This document shows positions 48,582 to 64,000 of a stretch of DNA of 64,000 bases, one piece after another. A program made the translations under genes and the position numbers. The notes beneath the pieces are model-generated. The model saw nothing but the letters and a program-made list of their open reading frames with translations. It made no database searches and had not been told where the DNA came from. Source of the stretch: Cepaea nemoralis (taxonomy: Eukaryota > Mollusca > Gastropoda > Stylommatophora > Helicidae); the NCBI GenBank assembly GCA_014155875.1, contig JACEFZ010005600.1, forward strand, positions 728,501-792,500, read 5' to 3'. How positions within the stretch are numbered: position 1 is the first letter of the stretch; each line of letters starts with the position of its first letter.

Positions 48582-48641
48582 AGCAGAGTGGCGCAATGGC
48601 CCACAACCCAGAGATCCGTGGATCGAAACCACGCTCTGCTA
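48582..48641 (+). pseudogene. Initiator tRNA-Met copy 9, anticodon stem deleted
   Basis: Only 60 nt remain. The stretch that should form the 5' anticodon stem is deleted, and CAT has become CAC. T arm and acceptor end intact. Confidence 0.9.
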
Positions 48642-48725
48642 TTTTTTTTTAAACTTTTTTTTTTTTTTAATTTATTTGAACGTTTTAGTTTACATTGACT
48701 GTCTATAAAATTGTGGCTTTTCTTT

Positions 48726-50688
48726 CAACAGTCGACTCGACGCGCTATCGAGATCAAGACGCCTAATCGGTTAACGCAGAGGATGCCTCGCGTTAAAAAT
48801 GCCACGCAGAGACACGCGCTATATACAGCCGGGAAGATGAAGGTAGAGGCGAGGAAGACGGCTACGACTGATGACGCTGTATCTACGAACAGCAGTCCGG
48901 CTCCCACACCAGCTGACGCCGTCCCAATTGATGAAGAAACCACATCTCAAACCAGCAGTAGCCGGGAAGTTCAAACCAGCTTCAAGACGATGCAGCCCAA
49001 TCTTCCAGTTTCCTCCACACAGGAGGAAACAACAGCAACATCTGAGGACTTCACCGGCAGAATACTGCTTAAACAGACAAGCGTGGGTGAAGCTAAACTG
49101 TCGGCGCTACCAACGGACAAGATAATCAGTCTGTTGGAAGACGAGCTGGAAAGACACAGCATCAGCCAGCCACGCAAGGCACATGAGGGAGTAGTGGTCT
49201 CCCTCAACAATAAACCAAAGACCACAGCACTTATGGAGAAGATAACACAAGATGAAAAAGCCGACATCAAGCTCCACCACGGCATCTTATTGGAAGCCAG
49301 CCGACACAACAGGATGAAACAATGGGTCATCAAACGAGTCAAGACCCATCTCACCAACGACCAGATCAGGGAGATGCTGACAAGGGAAAACCACAAACTC
49401 AAGATCACCACTGCCGAGAGGATCATTGGAAAGAACAACATCCCCTCTACTGTCGTCGTCGTAACATCAGAGGACCGACTGATCCCTCAATACATCAGAT
49501 GGGACAAGAGAGACCAAGTCCCAGAGCACTACATACCCAGAAAGCTGCAGTGCTCTAAGTGCCAGAAGTTTTGGCACACCCGTGCCACCTGCAAGAGTGG
49601 GGTTGAGGTTTGCAGATACTGCTCTGGACCTCATCCATACAGTCAGTGCCAGCACGCAAAGATCGACAAGGACTTCAGGAGGCCTAACAATAACAGAAAA
49701 TGCGCCAACTGCCTCGGCAACCACGGTGCCAGGTATCTCGGCTGTCCCTGCCACCAAGACAGCAAGGAAGCTATGAAGATCGCCATCAAGACTAACCTGC
49801 CCTATAAAGAAGCTAGGAGGAAGTACGAGGCCACCAATCAACTCACCAAAAGTGACAAAGCACAACTTGAAGGGCAACTGAAGGATCTGCGATCAAAGAT
49901 CACCAGCATGGAGGAAGAAAAAGACAAAACGCAAGAAACACAGATAACAGCCACTCAGCGCATCCTAGACGAAGCGAAGCAAGTTCAGCAGAAGATTGAG
50001 CAGGATGTCGCCCGAATGGCTGTTATACAGGCTGATACAGAAGAAAGGCTATCAAGCAGGGAGAAAGAAAAGGACAAGAAGCAAGAAACACAGGCAACAG
50101 CCGCTCAGCGCATCCTCGAAGAAATGAAGCAAGTCCAGCAGAAGATAGAGCTCAGGATTACGCTCGGATGGCTGCTGTAAAGGCTGAGACGGATAAACAG
50201 CTACTCAAAATACAAAACACTTTTCATGAGATGCTCGACCTGCTCCAGACCAAGACCCAGACAGTCACGCCCGAACCAGAGGATACAAGAGCATAAACAG
50301 ACGAAGAAGCAACAGAGGAAGAACGATATCGCTCACCACCAAGACCCGACTGGCGAACGCCGAGAAGATTCGAAGGCAACTTACGACGGGGAAATAGGAG
50401 GAACACCAGGAGAGACGACAACTGGTAAAACTCTCTGAAGGAAACAGCACCATATGACGGGGTGGGTACCCAATTACTCCAGGCCTCAACAAGCGCGCGA
50501 CTCTGTCCAGACATGGAAAACCTCATCAAGAAAGTAACGAACGCAATCAACCCATCAGATGCCGGGAAGCTGACAACAAGCAGCCCAAAGTACGAAAGAC
50601 AAACTTCAAGCTACACCATAAACACCCTACATAGCCAAGCCGAAAATTCGAAGGCTAAAAGGGGGTACTCGTACCAGGAATCGGAAGT
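48726..50688 (+). mobile_element. ORF1-only LINE insertion
   Basis: About 1.96 kb placed between TGGCTTTTCTT and GTACACAAGG, which adjoin in units 2 and 3 (35455, 45950). It holds a complete gag-like ORF1 and about 400 bp downstream, but no endonuclease or RT. I see neither a tail nor a clear target duplication. 3'-truncation is atypical of LINE integration. Confidence 0.7.
48783..50296 (+). pseudogene. LINE ORF1 (gag-like) with three zinc knuckles
   Basis: Start chosen at ATG 48783 (MPRVKNATQRHALY); the frame is open further upstream into the flanking unit, which is not part of the element. A Ser/Thr-rich N-terminus is followed by an RNA-binding-like middle region, then CSKCQKFWHTRATC (about 49554), CRYCSGPHPYSQC (about 49612) and CANCLGNHGARYLGCPCH (about 49702), then a coiled coil with two copies of a 40-residue repeat (KQVQQKIE). 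A two-base insertion near 50152 breaks the frame; the intended end is probably the TAA at 50294-50296. This architecture is that of ORF1 proteins in I- and Jockey-type LINEs. Confidence 0.82.
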
Positions 50689-51496
50689 ACACAAGGCCAT
50701 CTTGGTTTTAATTTGACGAGGTTAAAAACTACATACTAACGGAAAGTTGAAGGGCTGCACTCAGTCTCAAGAGGCGCAGTTACGTCACGGAGTACGTGTC
50801 GTCTTCACAGGCTCGGGTTCAACAAGGAAACATTATACTCTGCCTTAAAAAAGTCGCTTAAAAGTCGACTCTGCCTTATTTATGTAATAATCATTAATTA
50901 GTTTTTATTGTTACCCGTTTACTGGAGTATGCATTTCATGATTAGCTTCCGTCTTTCGTTTATATTATTAATTTTTATTTTATTTTTCTTTATTGTTCAC
51001 TCTTTCGATCCCGTTTCTATTGAATCTTTTATCCGTCACAATTCTTTATTCTAAATTCTTTCGTTTGTTTTCATTTCATCAGATAAAACTAAAAATGAGG
51101 AAATGAAATGAAAGTCTGCAGCATAGAAACAAATGAAATAATAGTAAAGTGGTGAAGGAAGGAAGTATTGCAGGAAAGACAGAAACAAACTGAGAGAAAG
51201 AATGTATGGAGAGAAGAAAGCAGGGAAAGAAAGAAACAAAGAAAGAAATAGGCATTGAGTGTATAAAAAACGAATGAATAAAAGAAAGAAAGAGGAAAGA
51301 AATGACGAATGAAATAACACAGAAAGAAATCAAAAAGGGAAAGGAGGAAAGAATGAACGTAAGAAAGACATATAGAAACAAAGAAAACATGAATGAATGA
51401 AGGAAAGAAAATCGAATGAAATCACGAAAGTAAAGAAAAAAAGAAAGGAAGTAAGAAAGAAAGAAAGAAAAACAACAAAAGAAAGAAAGAAAGAAT

Positions 51497-51530
<34 letters not shown>

Positions 51531-51672
51531 AAAGACATTGCCTATCTAAGACCACACCAACAGACTAACCAGGTTTGCTCGTGACTGACCACCTGCTGTA
51601 ATGGTCAGGGTGATTTCATCAGCCACACTGGTCCACGCGATATTGTAAACAAATAGTGACTAGCTTGTCACC

Positions 51673-51744
51673 AGCAGAGTGGCGCAGTGGAAGCGTGCTG
51701 GGCCCATAACCCAGAGGTCCGTGGATCGAAACCACGCTCTGCTA
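51673..51744 (+). tRNA. Initiator tRNA-Met (CAT), copy 10
   Basis: Identical to copies 1, 3 and 4. The flank has GTGATTTCATCAGCCACACT and GTAAACAAATAGTGACTAGC. T10 starts four bases after the gene. Confidence 0.92.
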
Positions 51745-52009
51745 ATGTTTTTTTTTTTCTTTTTTAAATTTATAATTATAATTTTACTTGGTATTTGTTA
51801 CTTGTGTTTCTTCGAAAAAAAAAAAAAAGAAAGAAAGACAAACAGTTGTTTGAGTAGTACATAAGTTCATCTTGTTTTTAGTTTGACAGGGTTAAAAACT
51901 GCCAACACTGGACAGTTAAAGAGGTGCCACTCAGTCTCAAATGACAGTCACACAGTGACTGATCTGGGTCAGCAAGAAACACAATTCTAGTTTGTCTTAT
52001 TTATGTAGC

Positions 52010-52525
52010 TAACAATAGATATTGCTCTTCAAAGATTAAAACAACTGAATAAATTTTGGAGAGGGACAGATAGAACTACAAACATCAGATTGTTAAGAGC
52101 AAGCATCTTTTCCATTGCAACATACGCCTGCGAGACCTGGACACTTACTAAAAAGCTGAACAGCGCATACATGCCTTTGAATATAAATGTTATAGACGAG
52201 TTCTAAGAATATCTTGGATAAAGAAAAGAAAAAACTGCACCCATAAGTCAAATGCTGATTATTGAAGAAGGTTGGCTATTAAACAATGATAAAACAAATA
52301 AAATTGAACTATTTTGGTCACTTGAAACGTCATGAAAGTTTGGAGAGAACAAAAATGGAGGGGTATATGCCTGGGAAGATAGGAAGAGGAAGGCCAAAGA
52401 GAAGATGGGTGCAGAATGTGGCGGATGTATCGTAAGAAGGACATCTTGCTTATGATCGAGAAGTTTTCCGGAAGGTTGTTATAGGAGTGAGGTTCTGCAA
52501 AGGACATGCTACTGAATGAATGAAC
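52010..52525 (+). pseudogene. LINE A-family 3' end
   Basis: Parallels 10275-10797 (ATTGCTCTTCAAAGATTAAA, CCATTGCAACATACGCCTGC, AGAGGTTTTCCGGAAGG-like end) and finishes with the same TGAATGAATGAA tail. Several indels destroy the frame. Confidence 0.85.
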
Positions 52526-52529
52526 AATT

Positions 52530-53308
52530 CATTTCCCATATCATTGGCACCTTGCCGTCTTGACAGACGATAGTTTGTGCTCTAAAAAGGCATAATAACT
52601 TTTAACTATGGCGGTAGCGAGTGTGACTGATAAGGCCAATTTGCGCTGTAAATGTCCGTTCACAGTGGGTGCATGTGAACACGTGGTCATTTCCACCATC
52701 ATGCACCATCTTACGTCTCAAACGCTTGGTGTGTGACTTTTCTGCAATAATTTTCTCCTTTGACTTTATTCCATTTCTGATATTTGCCCTCCATGCAACA
52801 CGTTCAGCGGCGACTTGCTCCCAATGTGCATTATCAATGCCTGTATCAATCATGTCCCGCTTACACACATCTTTGTATCGTAGTAGAGGCCCTGAGATCT
52901 CTTACCCATCTGTAATTCACCAAAAAAGATATCCTTTGGTATTCTACCATCATCCATCCTCCTAAGATGTCCTATCCATCTAAGTCTACGAAGACTGAGC
53001 ATGGAATAAACTGTCACACAACCTGATCTTTCCAATACTTCAGTATTTGTGATTTTGTCTTGCCACTTAATACCAAGAATTCTTCGCAAACACCGCATAT
53101 GAAAGCTGTTTAAATTGTTCTCTTGGTGTGAGTAAGTTGTCCAGGTTTCACTGCCATAGAGAAGAGTACTAAGGACACAGGCTTGATAGACAAGGACTTT
53201 TGTTTTGGCAGTAAGCTTCCTGTTCTCCCAGACTCTTTTTCTTAACCTGTTCATTGTTGTTGCTGCCTTACCAATCCGGATGTTGATTTCCTGATCTAGT
53301 GATAATTA
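52530..53308 (-). pseudogene. LINE C (LINE B type with C2H2 finger), 3' end
   Basis: Minus strand: KLTAKTKVLVYQACVLSTLL, then YGSETWTTYSHQ, RILGIKWQDKITNTEVLE, RWIGHLRRMDDGRIPKD, and the C-terminal finger CTHCERTFTAQIGLISHTRY. A 15-bp target duplication aatgaatgaacaatt flanks it (52515-52529 and 53309-53323). A four-base loss near 52890 breaks the frame compared with LINE D. Confidence 0.88.
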
Positions 53309-54164
53309 AATGAATGAACAATTAATTAGTTCTTAATGTTACCATTTTGTGGAATATGTATTCTGTCTGTCATTTATTTGATAATTTTTGTTTTATTTTT
53401 CGTTCCTGTTCAATGTTCCGCTTCCATATCTTTTGAATCTTTCATCCGTCACAATTCTACATTGTAAATTGTTTCGTTTGTTTTCATTTCATCAGATACA
53501 ACTGAAAATGAGGAACTGAAAATAAAGTGTGCAATATGAAGAAAGATAAAGAAGTGAAGTGGTGAAGACAGGTAGGGTGACGGGAAAGACAGAAACAACA
53601 TGACAGAGAGAATAAATGGAGGAAGGAAAGAAGGGATAGAAATATAGAAACACGGTAGGAAATAATAGATGAGTGACAGAAGAAGTAATGAAAAATAAAT
53701 AAATACAAAAAAGGTACAGAAAAACAAAAGACGGGAAGAAAGAACTTACAAAGAAAGAAATAAAGAAAGGAAAGTAGGATACACGGGGGACGGAATTGAC
53801 GAAAAAATGTCATAAAGCACGAATAAAGAAAATAAATAAGGGAAAGAAAGACAGAAACAAAACAAATAATGAGCGAATGAATGAATAAAAGAAAAACGAA
53901 TGAAAAACCCGAAAGAATAAAAGAAAGAGCGAAATATCGACAGAAAGTACAAAATATATTTTTTGTTAAACGAAGTAAAGTCAGAAAGACAGAAAGAAAT
54001 TATAGAAACGTAGGAAAGAAAGAAAGAAAGTGCAAAGACAGACAGACAGACAGACAGAGAATGTCTATTTGAAGGCTCATACAATAGGGAGAAAGTATGA
54101 AAAAAAGAACAGATAGCAATGATCGAAAGAAAATGAATTAATGAAAGAAAGAAGGAATTAATCA

Positions 54165-54196
<32 letters not shown>

Positions 54197-54235
54197 CGGG
54201 CAGAAAGAAAGAAAGAAAGAAAGAAAATGAGACTG
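53309..54235 (+). repeat. Tail block of array unit 5
   Basis: Contains TTGTTTTCATTTCATCAGAT and GAGGAACTGAAAATAAAGTG, diverged forms of the tail block of other units, then GAAA arrays up to GAGACTGTTTATTATATG. Confidence 0.75.
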
Positions 54236-54246
54236 TTTATTATATG

Positions 54247-54292
54247 TTCCTTCCTTCCTTCCTTTCTCCCCCCCCCCCTCTCTCTCTCTCTC

Positions 54293-54345
<53 letters not shown>
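54247..54345. repeat. (CCTT)n and (TC)n microsatellite
   Basis: CCTT repeats, a C run and about 65 bp of TC dinucleotides. Confidence 0.95.
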
Positions 54346-54347
<2 letters not shown>

Positions 54348-54880
54348 CCTGCCAAATGCTGGTGCAATTACGTTTGCATAGAGAATATTTAAAATATAAT
54401 AACAAAATAGTATGCCTTATTGATCACTACACTCATTAATACTTGTGTTCAAGCATATATCCAAAAGAAAAATATCAAGATAAGCAATAAGAAGGGGACA
54501 TAAACATCTAATATTGTTACAGGGGCGATTATTAGAATTTAAAATTAAAAAAAAGGAAATTGTATACCTAAATAATATCATTAAGTGACTTAGAAATCTA
54601 TTTACTGTTCCGCTTAGAAATAAAGAAGTACATATTTCAGTTAGACAGTATAATCTCCAGCATAAAGCTTTAGTTGACATACAGAAAATGTGTTTAATTT
54701 TTACTTAATTACATTTTATTATCAATTTTAGCATTTCACATTTATGTTAAATTTTTAAGACTGTACATTTAATTGCAGGTCGAGTTCTTTGTTACTGAAT
54801 GATTTCCCTCTGTGGGGAAACAACATTTTTTAACTGGCCTGCTAGGGCCACACAAAGTGTTAAAAAATATTAACAACGCC
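54346..54880. other. AT-rich, nothing recognised
   Basis: No ORF of note and no repeat seen elsewhere in the window. Confidence 0.4.
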
Positions 54881-54884
54881 CATC

Positions 54885-54990
54885 CCAATCTTTGACAACA
54901 TTAAGACAGAAATGAGAAGACTGAATATTAACATGTTAGGTATATGTGAGACCAGAGGATATTATAACTTCCGAGGAATATAGCTAAACA
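54885..54990 (+). pseudogene. LINE endonuclease scrap
   Basis: Translates to IKTEMRRLNINMLGICETRG followed by YYNF, a familiar piece of the RTE-like endonuclease (the ICETR segment). Nothing else of the element is nearby. Confidence 0.7.
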
Positions 54991-57586
54991 ATTATGGTGG
55001 AGAGAAGAAAATATTACAGGGGTTTCAATTATAACGGATATATAAATAGGAGAAGATCAATGTTGATTTGTAGAAGGCAAGGGTTCAGTAAATGCGAAAG
55101 ATTCTCAATGCCAATGAATTTCTTCGCCTCTCATTTTCTTGGGATAGGTCTATTTCTGCCAACCCTCCTCCGTTCCCCGGACTCACTGTCACTCTCTCTT
55201 TTGACCCCAGGACCTACTCCCTGAGGTGTCTTTCTGGCTGACAACAGATAACCCCACGATCGTCATAGTACATATAACTTCAATTTAATAACTTAATAAA
55301 GGACAGCACAGGAAGAGATCAAGGCAGTTAAAACAGATAGTTATTTACAAACAAACAGGCGTAAGGTATTCAGCCCATGCGCAGAGCCTCATATTTCTTT
55401 TCTCATAGACCCAGGCTTAAGGCACTGTCCCTTCAGTCCACATCAACCTCACCGAGTGTGCCATCAGTTCCTTCCTTCCAGGTAAGTGGTGAGAACAACT
55501 GGCCGCTGTAGAACCTGGCTTCCTGTTTTTTGGTGGACATCTCTGCATATTCAGGCTATTGTGCTTCGAAGCCACATGGATTCACCTGGCACGCTGTTGG
55601 GTAAGAATGGGCACAAGGGGAACAGTTCATGTATAGGGAATGGGTATGTACCTTTCACTGTCACTGACAAGGATGGTGTTGACTGAGGACTAGGTATATG
55701 TCCAGTCAAGAATATAGGGTCACTCGACCCTATGTCGAAGAGATGACTTGCGTTGAGCTGGCACTGAGGATTGCCATTCTTACAGGGCTAGTTCGGGCTT
55801 CTATCCCTTGGACGGTGCATTTTGCATGGTACTGCCAATAACTTGAAAGTCCATGGTTCACTTGAGAATTGCGTAAGGTGACTATCTCGTGGCCTTGCAG
55901 ATACCTTCTGCTACTTTCACTTCCAGGAGGACCCTGGAGAGGACAGAGATTAGTGAGCTTCCTGGCTGACTTAAGTACCGCAATCCTGAGGACCAATATG
56001 GACCTCAGTCCAATAAATTTGACATCATATACCTCACTAAAATAATTAGATAGGAGGCCCGAGTGAATGGGCCTGACCTGCAAGTTAGCCCCTGGATTGG
56101 CTACGTCCTTTCTAGACTAGGCCTCCAGCTTGTATAGGTCCTGTCGTTTGACCCTAAGAAAATTACATCCTCTCTTTATACCAGATTCACTCTCTTCTCT
56201 CATGCCATGCCTTTATTATTACTGGACACATTCGTTTCCTGGCTTCCCCCTCACTTGCAAACCCTGCCTTTCTCACGACAAAGCTCTTGTGGAGTGTGTG
56301 GGTAATTGTGTGTGTGCCCCCCCCCTCCTCTCTTTTAATATGTGTAGGGGAACGTGTAGATCATACTCAGTGTTCTCGGGACCCATCTTCGGTGCCCTAC
56401 TTAATAGCCTCTTTTCGCGTATACGGTTCGGTAGTGCCCGCCCCTACGCCTTAGGTTTTGGTCACTCCGTGGTTATTTTAGTTAACCCCCTTTCCCGCTT
56501 AACGAGTAGTATAGTGGTGGTTCTGAATGGAACGAAGTTTAGTTCCCTATCCTTATTAAGAATAAGAAAGAAGACACTACACTTTCCGGCCACTACTCTC
56601 GTCTGAGCCGTCGCCGCAGTGTACAGGCTGTGCCTCGCATAAAAGAATTTGTTTCAATGATTTATTGTTATTCCAGTGAGATGAAGTGGTCTATTTCTCT
56701 CACTGTAATCATCTTAACAACCAATGCCTATTTTTGGTCCACCTGGCTACCATATTTGCTAAAAGATGAAAGAGATAGCACAGTGCAGACCTTCTTCCGC
56801 CTTAAGTAAATAGAACAGAGAGGGGTGGATCCCGTCCCCACGGAGCCCTCCCTTCATTCCGACAGAAAGTAGATATGTCATGCTTATATTCGACTTAAAG
56901 CTGACACTATACAGAGTTTAGGTTGTAGGAAGAAAGATAATAACAGCCCATCTGCTGCCAAGAACAAGCAAAATCATCGAGTGAAATATATTGCTCGGAT
57001 TCGTTCCCAGGCTAGGCCAAGAATAAGACGCTAGCTGGGTTGGCCAGCTGTCGATCCCCTCCCGATATAGCACGACTGGCTTTTCTCCAATTCATCTCCC
57101 CAGTCGAGACACCAGCGATTCGTAGGCCAAGGCCGGGCATGAATCAACAAAACCCACTCTTACCTTTCTCTACCATTAAACTTTCCACCCTAATTCTGCA
57201 CCAAAGATGTCAAAATCTTTAACTTTTCAAGACAAAGTGCAGAGAACAAACGGCTGTTGTTTAGACGGACATTGATTGCTAAAGAAATTGCACAAATGCG
57301 TATTCGGTGCAAGGCACCCTTCGGGTTTTCCCAAAGAAAAGTAAGACTTCCTCATAGTTCTCATAAGAAGATCGGGGTGTAAAAGTAACCAAGAGAACTA
57401 TCTTCTAAGGGAGTTGAGCGGATAGGAGAACTGAGGGTTCCCGAAAGGGGTTTCCCTCTTTCCGAACCCAAAGAAGGCATGAGGACATGGGCCACTGGCC
57501 GTTTTGTTACATATAACTAGCCACTTTAGTAACATTTTCCAAATTGCTTAAGTATATAACTTGCATAGTTGGATACCTCTTGAAAC

Positions 57587-57590
<4 letters not shown>
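54991..57590. other. Unclassified 2.6-kb region ending at poly(A)
   Basis: Base composition is more even than around it. Small ORFs (for example 56130-56606) have no recognisable domain. I looked for long direct or inverted terminal repeats and saw none. It ends at a 31-base A run, so it could be a retrotransposed sequence or part of a poly(A)-tailed element, but no parent is evident. Confidence 0.35.

Positions 57591-57621
<31 letters not shown>
57591..57621. repeat. Poly(A) run, 31 bases
   Basis: A31 directly followed by ACGCCCGTGTGTTGCCGGGG, with CGCCCGT...ACGGGCG forming a short hairpin (57622-57653). Confidence 0.95.
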
Positions 57622-57622
<1 letters not shown>

Positions 57623-58195
57623 GCCCGTGTGTTGCCGGGGTCTATACGGGCGAACAAAGAATAGTAACACTGTTGCCTACCATGCACGTCGTAAGAGGCG
57701 ACTAAGGAGGCAATGGTTCTGTCGCCATGCTACTTAGTGGGTGAATGCGTGGCGCGACACTATGAGCTTTCAATTTCGCGTGGAATGTTTTTGCATCTGT
57801 TCGCAGTTTGTAACATGAACTGCATGTTCAGAACGATGGCGGCCGGCTGTTCCTGGATTGACTGGTTTGCCTTTTCGGTTAACAAGTGCATTTTTCAGGA
57901 GACTCTTGGGAGTCGTCGCTGTAGCTACGGAGTTCGTGCTTTGTGCGGCGCTTTCGGCGGGTCTCCCTGCGGAAAGAGACCAAGCCATATGGGTCACAAC
58001 CCGAGTTAATGAAGTCTTTCCGGTGACTGCCGTTTCCATCGACAATGAACTGTATTTTTCGTGGAGGACTTTTGTGTTGGCATTCTGACGGCGGCATTAT
58101 GCACAGTGTACCTGTGCCGGCTGTTGGCTTACCGATACTCCTGTCTATTCCATTTTTCACATAGGGCAGTGAGGAGCATTTTGTGTGATATTCAC
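57622..58195 (+). repeat. Dispersed repeat DNA
   Basis: 57900-58010 is a copy of the family seen at 15690 (GTAGCTACGGAGTTCGTGCT, TGCGGAAAGAGACCAAGCCA, CCCGAGTTAATGAAGTC). Upstream, ACGTCGTAAGAGGCGACTAA looks like a conserved repeat core, but no second copy is in the window. Confidence 0.55.
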
Positions 58196-58198
58196 TAT

Positions 58199-58245
<47 letters not shown>

Positions 58246-58256
58246 CCTAACTAACT
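58196..58256. repeat. (CTAA)n, left of LINE D
   Basis: About 60 bp of CTAA. With the array from 59213 it brackets LINE D, so the LINE inserted in or next to this satellite. Confidence 0.95.

Positions 58257-64000
<5,744 letters not shown>

Larger units (their letters stand above)
46839..51539 (+). repeat. tRNA-array unit 4 (interrupted)
   Basis: Flank, tRNA copy 8, a plus-strand SINE, a minus-strand SINE, a 303-bp insert, flank, tRNA copy 9, spacer split by the ORF1 insertion at 48726-50688, then tail block and GAAA array (to 51530). Confidence 0.8.
51540..54235 (+). repeat. tRNA-array unit 5 (interrupted)
   Basis: Starts directly with the second-type flank (GCCTATCTAAGACCACAC) and tRNA copy 10. 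Spacer with TTCATCTTGTTTTTAGTTTG and CTCAGTCTCAAATGACAGTC. Two LINE 3' ends are inserted at 52010-53308. Then the tail block (CAATTAATTAGTTCTTAATG onwards) and GAAA repeats. The tail is the most diverged of the five. Confidence 0.75.

Noticed and set aside
48711..50180. Host zinc-knuckle RNA-binding gene
   Set aside because: Intronless, frameshifted, placed exactly within a repeat unit, and with the three-knuckle layout of LINE ORF1 proteins.
15485..51744. Calling all ten tRNA-like sequences SINE heads
   Set aside because: Four are identical full cloverleaves with T-run terminators, and the sequences after them do not share one SINE body; a tRNA gene array fits better, though a repeat origin of the units is not excluded.
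56130..56606. 158-residue ORF as a possible host gene
   Set aside because: No domain, no homologous feature in the window, and composition without coding character by eye.

Overview
The window is eukaryotic repeat-dominated DNA with no host protein-coding gene that I can support. The mix of elements suggests an invertebrate animal, most likely a mollusc: RTE-like LINEs whose RT ends in a C2H2 finger, an I/Nimb-like LINE with an RNase H domain, Ty3/Gypsy elements with a rearranged pol, a hAT fossil, tRNA-derived SINEs and long CTAA satellites. The taxon is an inference.

Layout. 1-168 holds two U2-snRNA-5'-end-like units. 715-10910 is a nested insertion: a 5'-truncated LINE sits in a TA microsatellite, and an 8,485-bp LTR retrotransposon (904-9388) later jumped into that LINE (TSD atcac). 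10911-13690 is minisatellite and dispersed repeats. 13700-21360 carries three initiator tRNA-Met genes, LINE and SINE fragments, a 46-bp satellite built from the tRNA 5' flank, and hammerhead-like repeats. 21630-26600 holds a TAAAC array, a 1,026-bp hAT relic with perfect 8-bp TSDs, a CTAA/CCAA satellite and another LINE plus SINE.

26884-54235 reads best as a tandem array of about 2.4-kb composite units. A full unit holds two initiator tRNA-Met copies, a SINE and a GAAA-rich tail. The array is interrupted by later insertions: an I/Nimb-like LINE (28807-33610), a second LTR retrotransposon on the minus strand (36622-45800, TSD ctatg), an ORF1-only LINE piece (48726-50688), a 303-bp insert with 10-bp TSDs, two LINE 3' ends (52010-53308) and several copies of a ~140-bp mini-element. 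54236-58195 is mostly unclassified. 58196-64000 is CTAA satellite, interrupted by one LINE copy, that runs off the window end with a 24-bp basic unit and a 1.9-2.1-kb higher-order duplication.

Most notable: both LTR elements have a Gypsy-type RT but place integrase before RT (Gmr1-like order); ten initiator tRNA-Met copies lie on one strand with shared flanks; and the ~140-bp mini-element has an almost fixed 5' end at a hairpin and equals the 3' end of the resident LINE. Every transposon ORF here carries at least one break. Many breaks are single-base and lie in or beside short homopolymers, so consensus error is a live alternative to decay.
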